Assembly (NCBI GenBank): GCA_900551645.1
Contig: URWP01000068.1
Coordinates: forward strand, 1-11,522
Reading direction: 5' to 3'
From: an uncultured Bacteroides sp.
GTDB taxonomy: Bacteria; Bacteroidota; Bacteroidia; Bacteroidales; Bacteroidaceae
DNA length: 11,522 bases
Position 1 is the first letter of the stretch; the number at the start of each line of letters is the position of its first letter. Positions 1 to 7,139 of the stretch are shown piece by piece. A model generated the notes under the pieces. It did no database searches. It was not told the DNA's origin and worked only from the letters and a program-made list of their open reading frames with translations. A program made the translations under genes and the position numbers.

Positions 1-2001
1 TACCTTAAATACACCTTTGCTCAAATCAACCGGTTCGAAACCTACATACTGATGGGCATATTTCACTTCGTTCATGGCTGGGTGCAGAGTACGGTCCGGC
101 GAAACGATACCGTTGCAGCAGAAGTTACCGTCGCTCGGCATGTTGGTACCGAAATCACCTCCGTATGCCCAGAACGGACGTCCGTTCTCATCGTGAGTCA
201 GGATGCCCTGGTCTACCCAGTCCCAGATATATCCGCCTTGCAAGTTTGGATATTTGTAGATAGCTTTCCACTGATCCCAGAGGCTTCCGGTAGAGTTACC
301 CATGGCATGTGCGTATTCCGAAGGAGCTACCGGACGGTCGCTGCCACGCTGGCCGATTTGTTCCAACCAGCCTGCACTCGGATATTGCGGTACATACATG
401 TCCGAGTTCCATTCCCACTGGGCACGTTCGTAGTTCACCGGACGGCTCATGATGTCCTTGTCGGCTTCTTTCAGCCACAGGTAAGTCTGGTAGAAGTTAT
501 AACCGTTTCCGGCTTCGTTACCCAGTGACCAGAAAGTTACACTCGGATAATTCTTGTTGCGTTCGAACATGTTGATAGTGCGGTACATGTGCGGTTTCAG
601 CCATTCCGGGTTGTTTCCCAACGTACCCCCTTTGCGCAGGTCATAATACATACCGTGGCTTTCAATGTTCGCTTCATCGTATACATAGATTCCGTATTCG
701 TCGCACAATTCGTAGAAACGGCGGTCCTGCGGATAGTGGCAGAGACGGACGGTATTGATGTTGTGGCGTTTCATCAGTTCGAAATCTTTCCGCATCAGTT
801 CTTCGGGAACATAATGGCCTGTTTCCGGATTGTGCTCGTGGATATTGACCCCACGGAGTTTGATAGGCTGTCCGTTCACTAGCAATACCACATAATTCTT
901 GCCGTTTCCGGCTTTTTGGTCGATTTCCTTGATTTCGATGCGGCGGAATCCTACGTGATAAGGAATCACTTCGGTCACTTTTCCGTTTTCCTTCACGGTC
1001 ATGAAGAGTTTATACAGGTTCGGCGCTTCGGAAGTCCAGGTCTGTACGTCCGGTAATTGTTGCTGGAAGCTGACCGTACTCAGCTTGTCCGAAGGAACGC
1101 TGACGGTCTGTTCGCTTTCGCTGACGGTTTTTCCGTCCTTATCCACCAATGTATAGGATACGGCCAGGTTGGCGGTGTTGGTCTGGTGATTCTTCAGGTC
1201 GATGGCCAACCGGAAAATACCGTTCTTATACGCATCATCCAGGGTCGAAGTGATACGGAAGTCGTTGACCGACGCTTTGGGCTGGGAATACAGGAAGACA
1301 TCGCGTTCGATACCGCTCATGCGCCAGAAGTCCTGACATTCCAGATACGAACCGGTACTCCAGCGGAAAATCTTCAAGGTCAGTACATTTTTTCCCGGCT
1401 GGAGATAATCGTTGATGAGGTATTCGGCCGGATTCTTGGAATCTTCGTTATATCCCACTTCTTTTCCGTTCACATAGACATAACAGCCTGATTTCGCTCC
1501 GGCGATGTGCAGGTAAATGTCACGGCCGTCCCAATCGGCAGGAACCGTGATCTCGCGCCGATATACACCTACCGGATTTTGTTCCGGTAAAGCTGGAGGC
1601 TGCGGATTGCGGGGTTGGAATTCGTAACCGTGGTTGGTATAGATGGCGGTTCCGAATCCTTGTACTTCCCAGTTTCCGGGTACCTGAATGTCTTTCCATC
1701 CGTCCAGATTAGCGGTACTGGTAATGTTTTCCGGCAATTGCTTGTAGGAATCTACGTAATAGAACTTCCAGGTTCCGTTCAATAGCTGATAATACGGGCT
1801 TTGTTCGTACTTCATGCTGGCGGCCTGTTCGCGGTTGGCATATGTCATGAAGGCGGAACGGGGTGCTTCCCGGTTGACAGAAACGGTCTGTATGTCTTTC
1901 CAATAAGGTAAGTCAGAGGAAGCATACGTCGTTTGGGCAGAGAATAAGCAGATGGCAGCTCCTGCTAGGAGGCCGGATAGAGAAAATGCTTGTTCTTTCA
2001 T
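1..2001 (-). CDS. GH2 beta-galactosidase (LacZ-type), exported; 3' end beyond window
   Basis: Reading the minus strand from the ATG at 2001 gives 667 uninterrupted codons to the left edge. The product should hydrolyse terminal beta-galactosides. Residues 1-27 form a signal peptide (hydrophobic run, then TYA-SS), so it is exported, unlike E. coli LacZ. A jelly-roll sugar-binding domain covers roughly 45-240 (YVNGKEVGYNEDSKNPAEY), an Ig-like domain about 245-345 and the TIM barrel from about 350. LacZ signatures are intact: RGVNIHEHNP (383-392), VRLCHYP, YDEANIESHG, the acid/base Glu496 in SLGNEAGNG, the nucleophile Glu562 in SEYAHAMGNS, and GGYIWDWVDQG. The family is usually about 1,000 residues or more, so the C-terminal beta domains lie outside the window. 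It is transcribed away from the rhomboid operon. Any polysaccharide-utilisation partners would be to the left and cannot be seen. The family and LacZ-like subgroup are clear. The natural substrate, for example lactose or a host or plant galactoside, is not. Confidence 0.95.
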   Translation of the reverse strand, partial: MKEQAFSLSGLLAGAAICLFSAQTTYASSDLPYWKDIQTVSVNREAPRSAFMTYANREQAASMKYEQSPYYQLLNGTWKFYYVDSYKQLPENITSTANLDGWKDIQVPGNWEVQGFGTAIYTNHGYEFQPRNPQPPALPEQNPVGVYRREITVPADWDGRDIYLHIAGAKSGCYVYVNGKEVGYNEDSKNPAEYLINDYLQPGKNVLTLKIFRWSTGSYLECQDFWRMSGIERDVFLYSQPKASVNDFRITSTLDDAYKNGIFRLAIDLKNHQTNTANLAVSYTLVDKDGKTVSESEQTVSVPSDKLSTVSFQQQLPDVQTWTSEAPNLYKLFMTVKENGKVTEVIPYHVGFRRIEIKEIDQKAGNGKNYVVLLVNGQPIKLRGVNIHEHNPETGHYVPEELMRKDFELMKRHNINTVRLCHYPQDRRFYELCDEYGIYVYDEANIESHGMYYDLRKGGTLGNNPEWLKPHMYRTINMFERNKNYPSVTFWSLGNEAGNGYNFYQTYLWLKEADKDIMSRPVNYERAQWEWNSDMYVPQYPSAGWLEQIGQRGSDRPVAPSEYAHAMGNSTGSLWDQWKAIYKYPNLQGGYIWDWVDQGILTHDENGRPFWAYGGDFGTNMPSDGNFCCNGIVSPDRTLHPAMNEVKYAHQYVGFEPVDLSKGVFKV

Positions 2002-2034
2002 AGGTTTATGAGTTTAGGGATAATAAATGTCATA

Positions 2035-2065
2035 CAAATGTACGGTATTCTGCTTTCTCAGCCAA
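2035..2065 (-). promoter_or_regulatory. Bacteroidota-type promoter of the GH2 gene
   Basis: On the minus strand TACATTTG (2042-2035) matches the -7 consensus TAnnTTTG. It is preceded by exactly 19 bases and TTGG (2065-2062), close to the -33 TTTG box. The predicted start near 2028 leaves a short leader of about 26 nt before the ATG at 2001. This is a motif match only. No operator was recognised. Confidence 0.65.
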
Positions 2066-2113
2066 GTCAGGTCAGGTATTTTCAGCAGGAAAGTGGTAAA
2101 AAACTATAAGAGG

Positions 2114-2145
2114 TTATGTGACAAACGAATAAAATCGTACTTTTG
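2114..2145 (+). promoter_or_regulatory. Bacteroidota-type promoter of the rhomboid operon
   Basis: TACTTTTG at 2138-2145 matches TAnnTTTG. The upstream element at the right distance is only TTATG (2114-2118), so the -33 box is poor. Transcription would begin near 2151, about 20 nt before the rhomboid ATG. It is back to back with the GH2 promoter in a 171-base gap. Confidence 0.55.
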
Positions 2146-2172
2146 TGGCTAATTTATGAATAATATTTCACT

Positions 2173-2847
2173 ATGGGTAATATTCCTTCAGTAACAAAAA
2201 ATCTGCTGATTATTAACGTGCTTTGTTTTGTAGGCATGTTTGTAGCGCGTCGTTACGGTATTGACATCAACGATTTGGCAGGGTTACATTTCTTTTTAGC
2301 TTCCGATTTTAACGTAGCTCAGCTTATCAGCTACATGTTTCTGCATGCCAATTTCCAGCATATCTTTTTCAATATGTTTGCTGTCTGGATGTTCGGTCGT
2401 GTATTGGAACAGGTTTGGGGACCGAAACGTTTCCTGACGTATTATTTGCTTTGTGGTATCGGTGCCGGATTGATACAGGAAGTAGTACAGTATATCGAAT
2501 ATGCAACGGTCCTTTCGAATTATGACAGTGTACAGATTCCGTTTGGTATCATCCCGATGAGTGAATACCTTAATCAGATGACCACGGTAGGTGCGTCGGG
2601 AGCTGTGTATGGTATTCTGTTGGCCTTCGGTATGTTGTTTCCTAACAGCGAAATGTTTGTTTTTCCGCTTCCTGTTCCTATCAAGGCGAAGTACTTCGTG
2701 ATGGGATATGCGGCGCTGGAGTTGGTATTGGGTATCACAGGCGGTGACGGCATCGCACACTTCGCTCACTTGGGCGGTATGTTGTTTGGTCTGATTCTCA
2801 TTTTATATTGGAGAAAGAAAAATGGCAACGGGCGGATTTATTACTGA
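2173..2847 (+). CDS. Rhomboid family intramembrane serine protease (first of a pair)
   Basis: A 224-residue polytopic membrane protein of the compact six-helix rhomboid core type. Rhomboids cleave the transmembrane segments of other membrane proteins inside the inner membrane. The catalytic set is complete: His63 and Asn67 in HxxxN (HIFFN) of the second helix region, Ser142 in GASG, and His199 in AHLGG with an additional His196. Membrane segments can be seen at about 10-27, 50-74, 88-108, 137-156, 174-190 and 195-213. The start at 2173 is fixed by an in-frame stop at 2161 and sits just downstream of a promoter box. The last 26 bases overlap the next rhomboid gene in another frame, which points to co-translation. 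The substrate cannot be predicted. The family call is very secure, and activity is likely because no key residue is missing. Confidence 0.95.
   Translation: MGNIPSVTKNLLIINVLCFVGMFVARRYGIDINDLAGLHFFLASDFNVAQLISYMFLHANFQHIFFNMFAVWMFGRVLEQVWGPKRFLTYYLLCGIGAGLIQEVVQYIEYATVLSNYDSVQIPFGIIPMSEYLNQMTTVGASGAVYGILLAFGMLFPNSEMFVFPLPVPIKAKYFVMGYAALELVLGITGGDGIAHFAHLGGMLFGLILILYWRKKNGNGRIYY
2810..2821 (+). promoter_or_regulatory. Shine-Dalgarno-like site inside the first rhomboid gene
   Basis: GGAG at 2810-2813 lies eight bases before the ATG at 2822, inside the 3' end of the preceding gene. Most other starts here have AT-rich upstream sequence with no good SD, so this one supports 2822 as the true start of the second rhomboid and hence the 26-base overlap. 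Confidence 0.5.
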
Positions 2848-3718
2848 TTTGCAGCAAAAGTTCCGGCAGGGTGATATCGTAACCCGGCTGATATTCCTGA
2901 ATGTGGGAGCATTTTTGCTAGTCTCGCTGGTTAGTCTGTTTCTGACCTTGTTCCGGTGGAATGCCTATGCGTGGCTGCATTGGCTGGAGCTTCCAGCCTG
3001 GGTGTCGACTTTTATCCGCCAACCTTGGTCGCTGATAACCTACATGTTCATGCATGCAGGTCTGTTGCATCTGGTGTTCAATATGTTGTGGCTGTACTGG
3101 TTCGGCCGTCTGTTTCTGAACATCTTCTCATCCAAACATCTGCGTGGCCTGTATGTCTTGGGAGGAATTTGTGGCGGTCTGTTGTACATGTTGGCTTACA
3201 ATGTGTTTCCTTATTTCGAGGATGCTGTATTTGGCTCTTATCTGCTGGGTGCATCGGCATCGGTATTGGCGATTGTAATCGCTACAGCGGTACGTGAACC
3301 GGATTATCAGGTACAGTTGTTGTTTATTGGCGGGGTTCGTTTGAAATACATGGCACTTTTCATGATTGTACTTGATTTGATGTTTCTGACTGCCGACAAT
3401 GCCGGTGGACACATTGCGCATCTGGGAGGGGCTTTGGCTGGCTGGTGGTTCGCATCGGGATTGCAGCACGGACACGATGTTACCAGTTGGATTAATCGGA
3501 TCATCGATTTCATTGGAGGTGGATGGAATCCGAAACCCCGTAAGCCGAAAATGAAGGTTCATTATGGTGGAGGTCGTCAGCAGGATTATGATTTCAATGC
3601 CCGTAAGAAAGCTCAGGCAGCTGAGGTAGACCGTATATTGGATAAACTTCGGAAATCTGGTTATGGCAGTCTGACGGAAGAGGAAAAGAAAAGCTTGTTC
3701 GATGCCAGTAAAAAATAA
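2822..3718 (+). CDS. Rhomboid family intramembrane serine protease with C-terminal cytosolic tail (second of a pair)
   Basis: A 298-residue rhomboid. The catalytic residues are present: His83 and Asn87 (HLVFN), Ser145 in LLGASAS and His200 in AHLGG. The residue after the serine is Ala instead of the usual Gly of GxSG, unlike its upstream partner. Membrane helices span about 20-44, 70-95, 107-127, 140-157, 173-190 and 196-214. A hydrophilic tail of about 80 residues follows. It is basic at first (PKPRKPKMK), then a helical segment ending RILDKLRKSGYGSLTEEEKK. This resembles the C-terminal domain commonly seen on Bacteroidota rhomboids (I believe DUF6576), placed from memory. The gene overlaps the first rhomboid by 26 bases and is followed six bases later by the EEP gene. 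The two rhomboids differ widely in sequence, so this is an old pair and not a recent duplication. Substrates are unknown. Confidence 0.94.
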   Translation: MATGGFITDLQQKFRQGDIVTRLIFLNVGAFLLVSLVSLFLTLFRWNAYAWLHWLELPAWVSTFIRQPWSLITYMFMHAGLLHLVFNMLWLYWFGRLFLNIFSSKHLRGLYVLGGICGGLLYMLAYNVFPYFEDAVFGSYLLGASASVLAIVIATAVREPDYQVQLLFIGGVRLKYMALFMIVLDLMFLTADNAGGHIAHLGGALAGWWFASGLQHGHDVTSWINRIIDFIGGGWNPKPRKPKMKVHYGGGRQQDYDFNARKKAQAAEVDRILDKLRKSGYGSLTEEEKKSLFDASKK

Positions 3719-3724
3719 GTTGTC

Positions 3725-4807
3725 ATGAAGATTGTCGGTCATGTATTCCGGCTTTCGGCCTTTCTGTTGAACGGGTTGGTAGCCGTAGGATTTCTTATCT
3801 GTGCCTACAGTCCTTATATTTCGCCAGTCCATCATCCCCGATGGGCCTGTGCCGGATTATTTTTCCCCATTTTCCTGATTTTGAATGCAGTCTTCTGTAT
3901 TTTTTGGCTGTTGGTAAGGAAACGTTATGCTTTGTTCCCGTTTTGTGTTTTTCTGTTGGGATGGGATGCATTGACAACTTATTTACCCTGGCAGTTCACA
4001 AAATCGGCAGAGCCCAAGGGGGAAGTTGTCAAGGTATTGACTTATAATACTTTGGGTATGCGTACAGAAAAGGATGAAGATGGTAAAGATATAAATCCGA
4101 TCCTGGATTACGTTATTCAGAGTGATGCAGACATTGTATGTCTACAAGAGTTTCCTTGTGACAATAAGACCTTGAAAAAAGAATTGAAAAAGGTATATCC
4201 TTATGCCGAACAGATGAAGTTTTCCGGTGGAAACGGAGTAGGATGTTTTTCGCGTTTCCCAATTCTGAGTGCAAAACGTATTTTGTATGAAAGTGCCAAT
4301 AATGGTAGTGGAGCCTTCCGTTTGAAGTTCGGACAAGATACACTTCTGTTGGTAATTAATCATTTGGAATCGAACAAACTGGATGCTCACGATAAGGAAG
4401 TGTATACAGATATGCTGAAGAAACCGGATGAAGAAAAGGTAAAGGAAGGAGGAAAATACTTGTTACATAAATTGGCGGATGCAGTAGCTATTCGGGCTCC
4501 TCAGGCCGATTCAGTAGCAAAGTATGTGAAGGAACACCCTTATAAGTATACAGTAGTGTGTGGCGATTTCAACGATTCTCCATTGTCGTATGCACATCGG
4601 GTAATTGGAGAAGGGTTGCAGGATGCGTTTGTAGAAAGAGGTTCCGGGGTCGGGATTTCATACAATCGGAATCATTTGTATTTCCGGATAGATCATCTCT
4701 TTGCCAGTCCGTCGTTCCGGGTACTGGTATGTGAGGTGGATAATTCCATAGAGGCTTCTGACCATTATCCTTTGTGGTGTCTCCTGGAAAAGAAAAGCAA
4801 TGAATGA
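3725..4807 (+). CDS. Membrane-anchored endonuclease/exonuclease/phosphatase (EEP) family protein
   Basis: 360 residues. The N-terminus has three membrane helices (about 7-29, 42-64, 67-88). Positive charges at the start and in VRKRY between helices 2 and 3 place the catalytic domain (about 100-360) outside the inner membrane, in the periplasm. The EEP metal-dependent hydrolase set is complete: Asn108 (TYNTLG), Glu142 (LQEF), His213 (NHLESN), Asp281 and Asn283 (GDFND), Asp323 (RIDHLF) and Asp346-His347 (SDHYP). EEP enzymes break phosphodiester or phosphomonoester bonds in nucleic acids, inositol phosphates or phospholipids such as sphingomyelin, and sequence motifs alone do not say which. The start follows the second rhomboid stop by six bases with no SD, so translation is probably coupled. 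The family is certain. A membrane-lipid or extracellular nucleic-acid substrate is only a guess from location. Confidence 0.92.
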   Translation: MKIVGHVFRLSAFLLNGLVAVGFLICAYSPYISPVHHPRWACAGLFFPIFLILNAVFCIFWLLVRKRYALFPFCVFLLGWDALTTYLPWQFTKSAEPKGEVVKVLTYNTLGMRTEKDEDGKDINPILDYVIQSDADIVCLQEFPCDNKTLKKELKKVYPYAEQMKFSGGNGVGCFSRFPILSAKRILYESANNGSGAFRLKFGQDTLLLVINHLESNKLDAHDKEVYTDMLKKPDEEKVKEGGKYLLHKLADAVAIRAPQADSVAKYVKEHPYKYTVVCGDFNDSPLSYAHRVIGEGLQDAFVERGSGVGISYNRNHLYFRIDHLFASPSFRVLVCEVDNSIEASDHYPLWCLLEKKSNE

Positions 4808-4833
4808 TTTAATAATAATATAATGAGAAGTTT

Positions 4834-6927
4834 ATGAAAAATTTGGTAATTGCAGCAGCTATGACGTGTATGGTATGTGCATGTAGTCAGCAGCCGACCG
4901 AATCGGAGAATCCGTTCTTTTCAGAGTTTCAGTCTCCGTATGGCTCTCCTGACTTTGACCGGATTCAGCTGACCGATTATGAACCGGCTTTCCTGAAAGG
5001 TATTGAACAACAGAATCAAGAGATCAAGGCTATTGTAGAGAATCCCGAGGCACCGACTTTCGAGAACACTATTGTGGCTTTAGACAACAGCGGTGAAATC
5101 CTGAACCGTGTATCAGGCGTTTTCTTTGCGTTGACATCGGCCGATACGAATGATGAACTGATGGCTTTGGAATCGAAAATCGCTCCGATGCTGTCTGAAC
5201 ACAGTGATAATATTTATTTGAATGAAGCGCTTTATCAGCGGGTGGCCAAGGTTTGCGAACAGGAAGCATCCGGTGCTATTCAGCTGACAACAGAACAGCA
5301 TTATTTGTTGGAAAAGTACCGCAAAGCTTTTGAACGTTCAGGAGCTGCTCTGGATAAGGAAAAACAGGCTCGTCTTCGTGAGATTAACAAAGAACTGTCT
5401 ACTTTGACCATTGAGTTCAGTAATCATGTATTGGCTGATAATAATGCTTTCAAATTAGTGGTCGATAAGAAAGAAGATTTGGCTGGCCTGCCGGAAGCAG
5501 TTATTGCAGGAGCGGCAAGTGAGGCCGAAGCTCAAGGTGAAAAAGGAAAATGGGTATTTACGCTGCAGGAATCCAGCCGTACTCCGTTGTTGCAGTATGC
5601 TCAGAACCGTGAATTGCGTAAACAGATTTATCAGGCTTACACTTCATTGGGTAACCGTAACAATGAAAATGATAACAAAGAAATTCTGAAGAAAATTCTG
5701 ACTCTCCGTGTCGAGAAAGCCCAATTGATGGGATATGATACATATGCCGCATATGTGTTGGCTGACAACATGGCGAAAACTCCGGAAAATGTACTCGATT
5801 TCCTGCATAACTTGTGGGGATATTCCATTCAGAATGCCAAGAAAGAAGCAGCAGAATTGCAGCAGATAATGGATAAGGAAGGAAAAGGTGAGAAACTGGA
5901 AGCTTGGGACTGGTGGTATTATGCTGAAAAATTGCGTCAGCAGAAATATAACTTGAATGAAGATGAAATCAAGCCGTATTTCAGTCAGGCAGATGTGCAG
6001 AAAGGATTATTCTATGTGGTGAATAAGCTGTATGGCATCACTTTGACACCGACCGATACGGTACCTGTCTATAACAAGGATGTGAAGACATACATCGTTA
6101 ATGATGCTGACGGTTCTTTCCTGGGACTTTTCTATTGTGATTACATGCCTCGTGCCAGCAAGCAGAGTGGTGCTTGGATGAGTAACTTCCGCGAGCAGAA
6201 AGAAGGAGTCCGTCCGTTAATTTATAATGTAGCCAGCTTCACTAAACCGGCCGGTGACACTCCTTCTTTGCTGACTATTGATGAGGCAAAGACGATGTTC
6301 CATGAATTTGGTCATGCCTTGCACGGAATGTTGTCACAGTGTAAATATCAGGGCGTTTCAGGTACTGCCGTTGCACAGGATTTTGTAGAGCTCCCTTCAC
6401 AGATAATGGAACACTGGACCGTAGAACCTGAAGTCTTGAAGGTATATGCCCGTCATTATAAAACCGGTGAAGTTATTCCAGATGAACTGGTCGCTAAAAT
6501 TGAGAATCAGGCATTGTTCAATCAGGGCTTTATGACTACCGAATTATTGGCAGCCGCTTTGCTGGATATGGAGTTCCATAACCTGACTACTACTGAAGGA
6601 TTGGATGTTGTGGCTTTTGAAAAACAGCTGATGGATAAACTGGGATTGATTCCGCAGATTGCTCCTCGATACCGGGCTACTTACTTCCGTCACATTATGG
6701 GTGGTTATGACGCCGGCTATTACAGTTATTTGTGGGCAGAACGTCTGGATGCCGATGCGTTTGAAGCTTTCAAGGAACATGGTATTTTCGATCCGGCTAC
6801 TGCGAAAGCTTTCCGTCAGAATATTCTTGAAAAAGGTGGTTCGGACGATCCGATGAAGCTGTATGAAACCTTCCGTGGGGCCCAACCGAGTCTGGAACCA
6901 CTGTTGAAGAATCGTGGCTTGAAATGA
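4834..6927 (+). CDS. dcp: M3 family metallopeptidase lipoprotein (peptidyl-dipeptidase Dcp-like)
   Basis: 697 residues. A short signal ends in VCAC, giving a probable lipidated Cys17. The Cys at -2 is unusual but tolerable. The residues after it (SQQPTES) lack the acidic run associated with surface export in Bacteroides, so a periplasm-facing anchor is more likely. Zinc site: His490-Glu491-Phe-Gly-His494 (HEFGHALHG), with third ligand Glu519 in VELPSQ, 25 residues on as in thimet oligopeptidase. The substrate-binding His620, Tyr625, Tyr629 and Tyr632 of HIMGGYDAGYYSYLW have the same spacing as in that enzyme. Length fits Dcp (about 680) plus a lipoprotein leader. Dcp enzymes remove C-terminal dipeptides from short peptides, while the related OpdA is an endo-oligopeptidase. 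The choice of Dcp over OpdA is from overall resemblance. It follows the EEP gene after 26 AT-rich bases with no clear promoter, so it is probably the last gene of the operon. Confidence 0.9.
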   Translation: MKNLVIAAAMTCMVCACSQQPTESENPFFSEFQSPYGSPDFDRIQLTDYEPAFLKGIEQQNQEIKAIVENPEAPTFENTIVALDNSGEILNRVSGVFFALTSADTNDELMALESKIAPMLSEHSDNIYLNEALYQRVAKVCEQEASGAIQLTTEQHYLLEKYRKAFERSGAALDKEKQARLREINKELSTLTIEFSNHVLADNNAFKLVVDKKEDLAGLPEAVIAGAASEAEAQGEKGKWVFTLQESSRTPLLQYAQNRELRKQIYQAYTSLGNRNNENDNKEILKKILTLRVEKAQLMGYDTYAAYVLADNMAKTPENVLDFLHNLWGYSIQNAKKEAAELQQIMDKEGKGEKLEAWDWWYYAEKLRQQKYNLNEDEIKPYFSQADVQKGLFYVVNKLYGITLTPTDTVPVYNKDVKTYIVNDADGSFLGLFYCDYMPRASKQSGAWMSNFREQKEGVRPLIYNVASFTKPAGDTPSLLTIDEAKTMFHEFGHALHGMLSQCKYQGVSGTAVAQDFVELPSQIMEHWTVEPEVLKVYARHYKTGEVIPDELVAKIENQALFNQGFMTTELLAAALLDMEFHNLTTTEGLDVVAFEKQLMDKLGLIPQIAPRYRATYFRHIMGGYDAGYYSYLWAERLDADAFEAFKEHGIFDPATAKAFRQNILEKGGSDDPMKLYETFRGAQPSLEPLLKNRGLK

Positions 6928-6961
6928 TTTGTTCACATTTTTGATTTGTATACGTGATTCA

Positions 6962-7003
6962 GGTTGCAGATGTGGATTCCTATTCGGGAGGCTGCAATGT
7001 TTT
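6962..7003 (+). terminator. Possible terminator after the M3 peptidase gene
   Basis: GTTGCAG (6963-6969) can pair with CTGCAAT (6992-6998). The 22-base interval can fold partly (TTCC with GGGA), and a short T-rich stretch (TGTTTTCC) follows. The hairpin is not compact and the T run is short, so this is a weak candidate. Apart from this and the promoter at 7051-7084, I see nothing in the 212-base gap 6928-7139. Confidence 0.35.
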
Positions 7004-7050
7004 CCGTTTCAGGGCTTTTTTGCTCATTTAGACCTAAATATTTAAAAAAC

Positions 7051-7084
7051 TTTCCGTATGTAAAAGGAAAAAAAACTATATTTG
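7051..7084 (+). promoter_or_regulatory. Bacteroidota-type promoter of secDF
   Basis: TATATTTG at 7077-7084 is a full match to TAnnTTTG. TTTC at 7051-7054 (spacer 22) is an approximate -33 box. Transcription from about 7091 would leave a leader of some 49 nt, very A-rich just before the ATG, in place of a Shine-Dalgarno sequence. Confidence 0.6.
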
Positions 7085-7139
7085 CAACCTTGAATAAACG
7101 TATTTAATCAAAAAGTAAATAAAAATAAATTAAAGTAAC

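Noticed and set aside
52..1491. Plus-strand open frames at 52-528, 589-882 and 1057-1491
   Set aside because: They lie antisense to the GH2 gene, whose motifs are unmistakable, and the proteins look like nothing known. They are by-products of its codon use.
2156..2194. Short leader frame (ATG at 2156, 12 codons) overlapping the first rhomboid start
   Set aside because: There is no ribosome site, it is very short, and nothing suggests attenuation. A chance ATG in an AT-rich leader is more likely.
3128..3835. Minus-strand open frame of 235 codons
   Set aside because: It is antisense to the second rhomboid and the start of the EEP gene, has no recognisable domain and is of odd composition (many Gln, Thr, Ile). 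It is treated as a shadow.
6544..6936. Minus-strand open frame of 130 codons
   Set aside because: It is antisense to the conserved C-terminal part of the M3 peptidase, with no promoter or domain to support it.
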